Of a stretch of 7,054 bases of DNA, positions 1-4,591 are shown piece by piece (position 1 is the first letter of the stretch; the number at the start of each line of letters is the position of its first letter). Source of the DNA: Streptococcaceae bacterium (GTDB lineage Bacteria; Bacillota; Bacilli; Lactobacillales; Streptococcaceae); NCBI GenBank assembly GCA_031270215.1, contig JAISYB010000099.1, positions 1 through 7,054 of the forward strand, in the 5' to 3' direction. The notes below the pieces were generated by a model. The model was given only the letters and a program-made list of their open reading frames with translations. It ran no database searches and had not been told where the DNA came from. A program made the position numbers and the translations under genes.

Positions 1-82
1 GAACGAACGAACGAACGAACGAACGAACGAACGAACGAACGAACGAACGAACGAACGAACGAACGAACGAACGAACGAACGA
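1..82. repeat. Tetranucleotide simple sequence repeat, (GAAC)20 plus GA
   Basis: Twenty perfect GAAC units followed by a partial unit GA. The array begins at the first base of the window, so the true copy number may be higher. Perfect arrays of this length normally vary by slipped-strand mispairing. Four bases is not a multiple of three, so in a translated context each gained or lost unit changes the reading frame. In the frame ending at the TAG at 117-119 it encodes a repeating Glu-Arg-Thr-Asn peptide. It lies about 140 bases before a TasA-like gene, in the same relative place as the AGCAC array at 6714-6805. Confidence 0.98.
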
Positions 83-119
83 TAGCCTCCTTGCGCCTAT
101 TTTTTATGATGATGGATAG
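3..119 (+). CDS. Putative repeat-containing leader peptide, 5' end outside window
   Basis: A frame open from the left edge reads through the GAAC array as repeating Glu-Arg-Thr-Asn and ends DSLLAPIFYDDG-stop (TAG at 117-119). The 12 codons after the array align without gaps to the 12 codons after the AGCAC array of the second leader (TNLFAYLFYDDG-stop). Both contain L..A and end FYDDG-stop, and some differences are synonymous, such as CTC/CTT. The start codon and ribosome binding site would lie left of the window, so I cannot tell whether the present copy number puts the start in this frame. The other two frames stop at TAG 83-85, directly after the array, and at TAA 121-123. The alternative is that this is untranslated 5' leader conserved as RNA or DNA. 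The call rests mainly on analogy with the complete copy at 6699-6842. Confidence 0.45.
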   Translation, partial: TNERTNERTNERTNERTNERTNERTNDSLLAPIFYDDG

Positions 120-128
120 ATAATTGAG

Positions 129-155
129 CGTTAGCTGCCATAAAAACAGCTAATG
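129..155 (+). promoter_or_regulatory. Leader hairpin upstream of TasA-like gene, copy 1
   Basis: TTAGCTG (131-137) and CAGCTAA (147-153) are exact inverted repeats around a 9-base loop. The stem can extend by G130-U154 and C129-G155. It begins 9 bases after the leader stop at 117-119 and about 68 bases before the TasA-like ATG. The second leader has a hairpin at the same place, starting with the same CGTT but with different paired arms (6849-6874). T runs follow at 162-165, too far for a standard intrinsic terminator. A regulatory role is inference. Confidence 0.55.
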
Positions 156-222
156 GTCGGTATTTTAGCATAGTTTCAATTGTAGAATGAACTTATTTAT
201 TGTTATATGAAGGGAGAAAATC

Positions 223-1080
223 ATGAAAAAATGGGAAATCAATAAACGTAAAATCGCAAGTATTGGCGTTTTAGGCGCAATTGCAACAATCGGTATCTTT
301 GCCGGCACCTACGCCAAGTATGTCACAGTTTTGGATCTGCCCGGTACTGATGCCACTGACCAAAGCGCAAGGGTCGCTGTCTGGAATGTCGATCGAGATA
401 GTAGGATTAATGCTAAACTCTTTAGTCCATACTACTACGGTGCAAGTGGTAGTGATGGCAGTTATACTGATAGTGGTCATGACTCTTTGGACGCAAGCGG
501 TAACGACACAGTCTTTGCCAATAGTGCTGACCACAACGTTATCGCTCCGGGTACGCATGGCTATAAGACGATTCGGATTTCCAATAAAGGAGATAGTGAT
601 AAGGGCACAACTGAAGTGACTTATAAGCTGGTCGTGGGAGAAACAGCGCCAAGCGCAAGTTTCGGTGGTAATGACATCGAGAACTTGTTAGCTAATACCG
701 CTCTAAAGTTTGCCATTTTGACCGATATTGCAACGGATAGTGGAACTGGTGTGCCAACGGTTACTTCTTGGGGGACGGGAGATACTAATGCTACATATAC
801 AAAGATAGATAGCGGCGGTGATGGAAATATTCAATGGATAAGTATTGCTAGTGCGCTGGAGAGCATGTATGGTGCAAGTAATGGTGGAGCTATTCTTGAT
901 AATGTCACAAAGATTAAGGACATCGTTGTCCTCTGGAAATGGGATTTTGAAAGAGGAACTGAATCAACTGAAAAATCCACAAATAACTCAAAAGAAACCG
1001 CACTTGCTACACAAACAGCAGCAAGTATTCCAAGTATTAGTATTAACTTCGGAACGATGAAGGCGGAGCAAGTTGATTAA
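223..1080 (+). CDS. TasA-like secreted protein with SipW-type signal peptide
   Basis: A 285-residue exported protein. The N-terminus has a basic stretch (KKWEINKRK), a hydrophobic core at about residues 11-29 and FAGTYAKY at 26-33. This matches the signal peptides processed by the SipW-type signal peptidase in TasA/camelysin-family biofilm and surface proteins; cleavage near Ala31 is likely. The mature part has features I associate with these proteins: a DxSARVAxWNV-like stretch (46-56), an IAPGTHGYKTIRISNKG strand region (107-123), a VVLWKWDFE segment (235-243) and a C-terminal beta strand with a Gln-Val-Asp end. There is no LPXTG sorting signal or second membrane span, so it is probably secreted and perhaps self-assembling. 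AGGGAG at 211-216 lies 6 bases before the ATG. It is a single gene with its own terminator; no sipW or sortase gene is visible here. The repeat and leader upstream suggest phase-variable expression. Exact function is unknown; a matrix fibre or adhesin role is inferred from the family. Confidence 0.75.
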   Translation: MKKWEINKRKIASIGVLGAIATIGIFAGTYAKYVTVLDLPGTDATDQSARVAVWNVDRDSRINAKLFSPYYYGASGSDGSYTDSGHDSLDASGNDTVFANSADHNVIAPGTHGYKTIRISNKGDSDKGTTEVTYKLVVGETAPSASFGGNDIENLLANTALKFAILTDIATDSGTGVPTVTSWGTGDTNATYTKIDSGGDGNIQWISIASALESMYGASNGGAILDNVTKIKDIVVLWKWDFERGTESTEKSTNNSKETALATQTAASIPSISINFGTMKAEQVD

Positions 1081-1101
1081 ATGTTTAAAAAAGTTGAGAT
1101 T

Positions 1102-1136
1102 CACTCAGACTGCGTGTATTCGGTCTGAGTGTTTTT
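1102..1136 (+). terminator. Rho-independent terminator of the TasA-like gene
   Basis: CACTCAGAC (1102-1110) pairs perfectly with GTCTGAGTG (1123-1131) around a 12-base loop and is followed by five Ts (1132-1136). It starts 21 bases after the stop codon. Confidence 0.85.
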
Positions 1137-1157
1137 GTGGCTCTAGAGCCACAAAAA
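1132..1157. repeat. Perfect 26-bp palindrome between two convergent terminators
   Basis: Bases 1132-1144 are the exact reverse complement of 1145-1157: T-run, GTGGCT, central CTAG, AGCCAC, A-run. It joins the T tract of the plus-strand terminator to the T tract, read on the minus strand, of the cold-shock gene terminator. It could fold in transcripts from either side and act as a shared back-up barrier between the convergent genes. Confidence 0.8.
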
Positions 1158-1177
1158 AAGCAACCCGAAGGTTGCTT
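1153..1177 (-). terminator. Rho-independent terminator of the cold-shock gene
   Basis: Read on the minus strand: AAGCAACC, TTCG loop, GGTTGCTT, then a run of Ts. The 8-bp stem with a UUCG tetraloop begins 12 bases after the cold-shock stop codon. Confidence 0.9.
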
Positions 1178-1189
1178 GAGCAGTCTAAA

Positions 1190-1390
1190 TTAGTCTTTAG
1201 TAACGTTAGCTGCTTGAGGGCCACGAGCGCCATCTTCGATATCGAAAGAAACTGCTTGACCTTCTTCTAAAGTTTTGAAACCATCTCCACCGATAGCTGA
1301 GAAATGTACGAATACATCTTTACCATCTTCAGCAGTGATGAAACCGAAACCTTTTTCTGCGTTGAACCATTTAACTGTACCTTGTGCCAT
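1190..1390 (-). CDS. cspA: Cold-shock protein, CspA family
   Basis: A 66-residue single cold-shock domain, the normal family length. RNP1 is KGFGFI (13-18) and RNP2 is VFVHF (26-30), with aromatic residues Trp8, Phe15, Phe17, Phe27 and Phe30 for nucleic-acid stacking. The C-terminal GPQAANVTK is typical of Gram-positive Csps. These proteins bind single-stranded RNA and DNA in the cytoplasm, melt RNA structure and act as antiterminators or chaperones. An in-frame ATG nine bases further upstream exists but directly abuts the AAGGAGG site (1400-1406 on the plus strand), leaving no spacing. The ATG at 1390 has the usual nine-base gap, so I use it. The gene stands alone, convergent with the TasA-like gene and divergent from fthC. 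Its leader contains a GCGC-AAA-GCGC inverted repeat. Paralogues are usual, so the exact csp letter is uncertain. Confidence 0.95.
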   Translation of the reverse strand: MAQGTVKWFNAEKGFGFITAEDGKDVFVHFSAIGGDGFKTLEEGQAVSFDIEDGARGPQAANVTKD

Positions 1391-1406
1391 TATAGACATC
1401 CTCCTT

Positions 1407-1417
1407 GCGCTTTGCGC
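1407..1417 (-). promoter_or_regulatory. Small inverted repeat next to the cold-shock ribosome binding site
   Basis: On the minus strand GCGC-AAA-GCGC lies immediately upstream of AAGGAGG in the cold-shock 5' leader. Such short structured leaders in csp genes can affect translation at low temperature. That role is an inference here; four base pairs with a three-base loop is modest. Confidence 0.3.
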
Positions 1418-1455
1418 GTAAATTGTTGCAATTATTGCCGATGAATCGAAGAATG

Positions 1456-1461
1456 TTTATA
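1456..1461 (-). promoter_or_regulatory. Possible -10 element for the cold-shock gene
   Basis: TATAAA on the minus strand, about 66 bases upstream of the cold-shock start codon. This would give a leader of roughly 55-60 bases containing the inverted repeats at 1428-1438 and 1407-1417. No convincing -35 box is visible at the right spacing, so the call is weak. Confidence 0.3.
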
Positions 1462-1485
1462 AATGAAACGAACTACCGATAAATC

Positions 1486-1515
1486 TTAACAAAAACCACA
1501 GTTTTATGTTAGCAT
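1486..1515 (+). promoter_or_regulatory. Promoter of the fthC-rhomboid-yqgQ-glcK operon
   Basis: TTAACA (1486-1491, one mismatch to TTGACA), an 18-base spacer, then an extended -10 TGtTAGCAT (TG at 1507-1508, TAGCAT at 1510-1515). Predicted transcription start is near 1522, giving a short leader before the ATG at 1549. This also argues against the in-frame GTG at 1522 as translation start. Confidence 0.65.
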
Positions 1516-1548
1516 AGAGAAGTGAAAAATGCAACGAAAGAGGGAAAA

Positions 1549-2094
1549 ATGAAGAAAAAATTGCGTCAGGAAAGGTTAATTTATCTCAAAAGCCTTACAA
1601 AAAATGAAAAAAACCAGCAGGAAACGGCTATTCTTAAACAATTTTTCAGCAGTCAAACTTATCAGAAATCACGAACAATCGGCATTTATCTGGCATTTTC
1701 CTTTGAATTTGATACAATGAAAGTCATAGAACATGCGATAAAAGACGGTAAGAGGCTGGTTATTCCAAAAACTTTGCCAAATCATCAGTTAATATTTGCG
1801 CCATATGATAAAAAAACACTTACTTTAAGTCGTTTTGGGATTATGGAGCCGACTAATACAGATTTTGTGTCAGAGATTGATTTATTGGTTGTGCCAGGGG
1901 TTGCATTTAACGCGCAAGGCTTTCGGATTGGTTTTGGGGGCGGCTATTATGACCGCTACCTTGCTGATTTTAAAGGAAAGACAGTAAGCTTTGTCTTTAA
2001 GGGGCAGCTTGCTGATTTCACGCCAGAAGCGTATGACATCAACGTTCAAAAACTATACATAGGGAGTAGTAATGATAAAGCGAATCAATTTTAA
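1549..2094 (+). CDS. fthC: 5-formyltetrahydrofolate cyclo-ligase (MTHFS)
   Basis: A 181-residue cytoplasmic enzyme of the YqgN/FthC family, the usual length. It converts 5-formyl-THF to 5,10-methenyl-THF using ATP, returning a stored or inhibitory folate to the one-carbon pool. The N-terminal basic helix (MKKKLRQERL) contains the family's conserved Lys/Arg residues. The C-terminal signature VPGVAFN (115-121) followed by GFRIGFGGGYYDRYL (124-138) is the nucleotide- and folate-binding loop. An upstream in-frame GTG at 1522 would add nine residues, but it sits at the predicted transcription start. The ATG at 1549 follows AGAGGG (1539-1544) and is preferred. First gene of a four-gene operon; its end overlaps the rhomboid gene by 23 bases. 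fhs, which acts in the same folate pool, is 2.5 kb downstream. Confidence 0.93.
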   Translation: MKKKLRQERLIYLKSLTKNEKNQQETAILKQFFSSQTYQKSRTIGIYLAFSFEFDTMKVIEHAIKDGKRLVIPKTLPNHQLIFAPYDKKTLTLSRFGIMEPTNTDFVSEIDLLVVPGVAFNAQGFRIGFGGGYYDRYLADFKGKTVSFVFKGQLADFTPEAYDINVQKLYIGSSNDKANQF

Positions 2095-2776
2095 GCAGTT
2101 GAAGAATGAAAGCTATATGACTTTAATTTTTTTAACAATTCAAACGATTGTTTTTGTCTTAATGCAGACGGGATTGTTTGGAGATCCAAATAGTCCAGCA
2201 ACGATTTTAAGATTCGGTGGTCTGTTCGGCTTGCAAATTATTGAGCAGCCAAGTACAGCGTGGCATTTATTGACACCGATTTTCGTCCATATCGGCTTTA
2301 GCCATTTTCTATTTAATTCAATTACCTTATATTTCTTAGGACGCCAAACGGAGCAAATTTTTGGTCATTTCAATTTTATCTTGATTTATCTGGGCAGCGG
2401 TATTTTTGGAAATTGCTTGAGTTTTTTTGCACACCCTGAATTTGTTTCAGCGGGCGCTTCGACCTCACTTTTTGGTTTATTTGCAAGCTTTGTCGCACTT
2501 CGTTTTTTCCTAAAGGATAACGTGATGATTAAACAGCTCGCCCAAAGCTACGCAATATTAATTGTCTTGAATTTAGTTTTTAACTTAATGGATACAACGA
2601 TTGATATGTATGGACATATCGGCGGCTTGATTGGCGGCTTTCTACTGACTATCGTTGTTGGTGTGCCACATTTTCAAGCTCGTTTCAAGAAAAATCATCG
2701 ATTTGCGGCGGGGGCAATTTACCTTGGATTAATTGTCATTATTCTTTATTTAACATTTTCAAAATTTAACGTATGA
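2072..2776 (+). CDS. gluP: Rhomboid family intramembrane serine protease
   Basis: A 234-residue polytopic membrane protein with about six hydrophobic segments. It cleaves transmembrane substrates within the membrane. The catalytic dyad is visible: Ser130 in GASTSLFG (128-135) and His182 in GHIGGLIGGF (181-190). The HxxxN motif His78-Asn82 of the second core helix, which helps form the oxyanion site, is also present. GAST replaces the textbook GASG, a variant I recall as common in streptococcal rhomboids. Bacillus subtilis GluP (YqgP) is longer, with an N-terminal soluble domain and C-terminal TPR-like part; those are absent here, so this is the compact core form. AGGGAG at 2061-2066 lies inside the end of fthC and the frames overlap by 23 bases, suggesting translational coupling. 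The physiological substrate is unknown; a role in membrane protein quality control is inferred from the family. Confidence 0.93.
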   Translation: MIKRINFKQLKNESYMTLIFLTIQTIVFVLMQTGLFGDPNSPATILRFGGLFGLQIIEQPSTAWHLLTPIFVHIGFSHFLFNSITLYFLGRQTEQIFGHFNFILIYLGSGIFGNCLSFFAHPEFVSAGASTSLFGLFASFVALRFFLKDNVMIKQLAQSYAILIVLNLVFNLMDTTIDMYGHIGGLIGGFLLTIVVGVPHFQARFKKNHRFAAGAIYLGLIVIILYLTFSKFNV

Positions 2777-2818
2777 TATTGAGTTTGCTGAGCTGTTGTG
2801 GTAGTTTAAGGAGGGCGT

Positions 2819-3016
2819 ATGAATACACTTTATGATGTGCAGCAATTACTCAAGCAATTTAATATTTATATTTACCTTGGTAAGCGGCTGTACGATATTG
2901 AGCTAATGCGTATTGAGTTAAAAGGTTTATATGATGGTCATTTGATTGATAAGGAAACTTTCTTAGTGGCGGATTTAGTTCTGCGTCGTGAGCATCGAAT
3001 AGAGGAAAGTCGGTAA
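2819..3016 (+). CDS. yqgQ: YqgQ family small protein (DUF910)
   Basis: A 65-residue cytoplasmic protein rich in charged residues and predicted to be helical. MNTLYDVQQLLKQF followed by IYLGKRLYDIELMRIELKGLY is the characteristic start of YqgQ/DUF910 proteins, which almost always sit directly before glucokinase in Bacilli. Its biochemical function is unknown; a role linked to nucleic acid binding or to GlcK has been suggested only from structure and context. AAGGAGGG at 2808-2815 gives a strong ribosome binding site for the ATG. It lies between the rhomboid gene and glcK with no terminator on either side. Confidence 0.9.
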   Translation: MNTLYDVQQLLKQFNIYIYLGKRLYDIELMRIELKGLYDGHLIDKETFLVADLVLRREHRIEESR

Positions 3017-3052
3017 TTAAGCTTCAAACAATAGATGAAAGGAATGGTAATG

Positions 3053-4018
3053 ATGGCGGAGAAAAAGTTAATTGGGATTGATTTGGGAGGCACGACTGCT
3101 AAATTTGGTATTTTAACGCTTGACGGCGAGGTTCAAGATAAATGGGCAATACAAACCAATGTTTTAGATAATGGAAAACACATTGTACCGGCAATTATCG
3201 AATCAATCAATCACCGTTTAGATTTATACAATTTAGCCAAGGAGGATTTTCTAGGTATCGGTATGGGAAGTCCCGGCTCGGTTGATACTAAGGAAAATAC
3301 AGTCACAGGTGCTTATAATTTGAACTGGGTAACCACTCAAGAAGTCGGTAAGCAAATTACCGAGGGAACTGGTTTAAACTTTGCGATTGATAATGACGCA
3401 AACGTTGCTGCCTTAGGCGAGCGCTGGAAGGGTGCCGGAGAAAATGACCCGAATGTTATCTTTATGACACTTGGCACAGGCGTTGGCGGCGGAATTGTTG
3501 CGGCAGGTCAGCTCTTAAACGGTGTTGCCGGTGCAGCAGGTGAGATTGGTCATGTAACGGTTGACCCAGAGGGCTTTGATTGTAACTGTGGTAAAAGGGG
3601 TTGTCTGGAAACAGTCGCATCAGCAACTGGTGTCGTTCGTGTTGCTAGACTTCTAGCTGAAGAATGGGAAGGCGAATCAGCAATTAAGGACGGAATTGAT
3701 AGTGGCGAAGAAGTGACGAGTAAGGATATTTTCATTGCAGCAGAAAATGGCGATAGCTTTGCGGCATTGGTCGTGGATAGGGTTAGCTACTATCTAGGCT
3801 TGGCAGCAGGGAACTTGGGTAATACCTTAAATCCGTCAGCAATCATCATCGGTGGTGGTGTTTCAGCCGCAGGAGAGTATTTGCGCAAGCAGGTTGAGCA
3901 TTACTTTAAACGATTTACATTCCCACAGGTCAACCAAAGTACCAAGATTAAAATCGCCGTTTTGGGAAATGATGCAGGGATTATTGGCGCAGCAAGTCTA
4001 GCCTTAAAATTCCAATAA
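3053..4018 (+). CDS. glcK: ROK family glucokinase
   Basis: A 321-residue cytoplasmic kinase that phosphorylates glucose to glucose 6-phosphate with ATP, feeding glycolysis with sugar taken up by non-PTS routes or released from disaccharides. The phosphate-binding motif DLGGTTAKFG is at 10-19. The catalytic Asp is Asp115 in DNDAN (113-117). TLGTGVGGG (139-147) is the second phosphate loop. GEIGH (163-167) supplies the sugar and zinc ligand His167. CNCGKRGCLE (177-186) is the ROK zinc-binding signature, with Cys177, Cys179 and Cys184. Several in-frame ATGs precede: 3035, 3044, 3050 and 3053. AAGGA at 3039-3043 would sit inside the gene if 3035 were used. The start MAEKKLIGIDLGG at 3053 fits both the family N-terminus and the ribosome binding site, although 3050 is equally possible. 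Last gene of the operon, followed by a terminator. Confidence 0.95.
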   Translation: MAEKKLIGIDLGGTTAKFGILTLDGEVQDKWAIQTNVLDNGKHIVPAIIESINHRLDLYNLAKEDFLGIGMGSPGSVDTKENTVTGAYNLNWVTTQEVGKQITEGTGLNFAIDNDANVAALGERWKGAGENDPNVIFMTLGTGVGGGIVAAGQLLNGVAGAAGEIGHVTVDPEGFDCNCGKRGCLETVASATGVVRVARLLAEEWEGESAIKDGIDSGEEVTSKDIFIAAENGDSFAALVVDRVSYYLGLAAGNLGNTLNPSAIIIGGGVSAAGEYLRKQVEHYFKRFTFPQVNQSTKIKIAVLGNDAGIIGAASLALKFQ

Positions 4019-4028
4019 CCATAAAAAT

Positions 4029-4060
4029 AAGGTAGAAGTATCGCGCTACCTTGTTTTTTT
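4029..4060 (+). terminator. Rho-independent terminator after glcK
   Basis: AAGGTAG (4029-4035) pairs with CTACCTT (4046-4052) around a 10-base loop, followed by G and a run of eight Ts (4054-4061). It begins 11 bases after the glcK stop and ends the fthC-glcK operon. Confidence 0.88.
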
Positions 4061-4069
4061 TGTTAGAAT
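4061..4069 (+). promoter_or_regulatory. Extended -10 promoter of the rhodanese-like gene
   Basis: TGtTAGAAT directly abuts the T tract of the glcK terminator. No clear -35 box is seen 17 bases upstream, as is usual for extended -10 promoters. The expected start near 4076 leaves a short leader containing AGGAGG at 4086-4091. The same TGTTAGAATA word recurs at 6596-6605. Confidence 0.5.
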
Positions 4070-4097
4070 AAGATTATCAATTTTTAGGAGGTACATC

Positions 4098-4490
4098 TTG
4101 AATATCATCATTAATATTATCTTATTACTAATTCTTATCCTAGTTATTCTTTATCCAACAATCAATCGTTTACGAGCAAAGCGGGTTGCGACCTTTATTG
4201 ATGAGGAAACATTTAAAGCAGGAATGCGGACGGCACAAGTCATTGACATTCGTGAGGCAGCAGAGTTTAAACGTCGTCATATTCTAGGCGCAAGAAATGT
4301 TCCGGCAAGTCAAGTCAAGGCAGCAGAGTTTACGCTAAGAAAGGATAAGCCGATTTATCTTTATGATAATAAAAAAGCGCAGCTTGCAGGCGGTGTTGCG
4401 CTCATTCTTAAGAAAAAAGGTTACCAAGACATCTATATTTTGAAAAAAGGGATAGATAGCTGGACAGGTAAGATTAAGGAAAAAAGCTGA
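4098..4490 (+). CDS. Membrane-anchored rhodanese-like protein, catalytic Cys absent
   Basis: A 130-residue protein with a single N-terminal membrane anchor (about residues 2-20, almost all Ile/Leu/Val) followed by a cytoplasmic rhodanese domain. VIDIREAAEFKRRHILGARNVP (48-69) is the conserved rhodanese strand-loop with Asp50 and Arg52. The C-terminal YILKKGIDSW matches the family's usual end. Where active sulfurtransferases have Cys-x-x-Gly-x-Arg after the central strand, this protein reads IYLYDNKKAQLAGG (86-99). Asp90 or Asn91 stands in place of the cysteine, so sulfur transfer by the normal mechanism is not expected. It may act as a binding or scaffold domain. The start is TTG at 4098, supported by AGGAGG at 4086-4091 with six-base spacing. 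It has its own promoter and terminator, downstream of glcK as in many Lactobacillales. Confidence 0.88.
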   Translation: MNIIINIILLLILILVILYPTINRLRAKRVATFIDEETFKAGMRTAQVIDIREAAEFKRRHILGARNVPASQVKAAEFTLRKDKPIYLYDNKKAQLAGGVALILKKKGYQDIYILKKGIDSWTGKIKEKS

Positions 4491-4507
4491 ACGTTTTTAA
4501 AAAATAG

Positions 4508-4537
4508 AAGTCAAATTGTCGTGATTTGGCTTTTTTT
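4508..4537 (+). terminator. Rho-independent terminator after the rhodanese-like gene
   Basis: AAGTCAAAT (4508-4516) pairs with ATTTGGCTT (4524-4532), with one U-G pair and a 7-base loop, and the T run continues to 4537. It begins 18 bases after the stop codon. Confidence 0.82.
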
Positions 4538-4552
4538 GTCGGCAAAATAGAT

Positions 4553-4558
4553 TATAAT
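4553..4558 (+). promoter_or_regulatory. -10 element of the fhs promoter
   Basis: A perfect TATAAT at 4553-4558, 33 bases before the fhs start codon. The -35 region falls in the T run of the preceding terminator (about 4530-4536) and is weak. Expected start is about 4565, leaving a short leader with GGAGG at 4580-4584. Confidence 0.55.
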
Positions 4559-4591
4559 CAAGAAGAAATTAACTTTATTGGAGGTAATTGC

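Noticed and set aside
1..82. CRISPR or other spaced repeat array
   Set aside because: Units are contiguous 4-mers (and 5-mers at 6716-6805) without spacers; these are simple sequence repeats.
86..96. CCTCCTTGCGC word shared with 1400-1410 and possible anti-Shine-Dalgarno pairing with 210-216
   Set aside because: An 11-base match is expected by chance in a window this size, pairing with the ribosome binding site is only four strong pairs, and the second leader lacks the word.
180..209. Promoter TTGTAG / TTATAT directly upstream of the first TasA-like gene
   Set aside because: The -10 match is poor, and the implied transcription start would fall in or just after the ribosome binding site at 211-216.
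1391..1399. Cold-shock protein start three codons upstream
   Set aside because: The AAGGAGG site directly abuts that ATG, leaving no spacing; the next ATG has the normal distance and gives the standard MAQGTVKWF start.
1522..1548. Longer fthC start from GTG at 1522
   Set aside because: It coincides with the predicted transcription start and has no ribosome binding site; ATG 1549 has one.
4526..4591. Longer fhs start from TTG at 4526
   Set aside because: It lies inside the preceding terminator and upstream of the TATAAT box; the ATG at 4592 has a good ribosome binding site and the family N-terminus.
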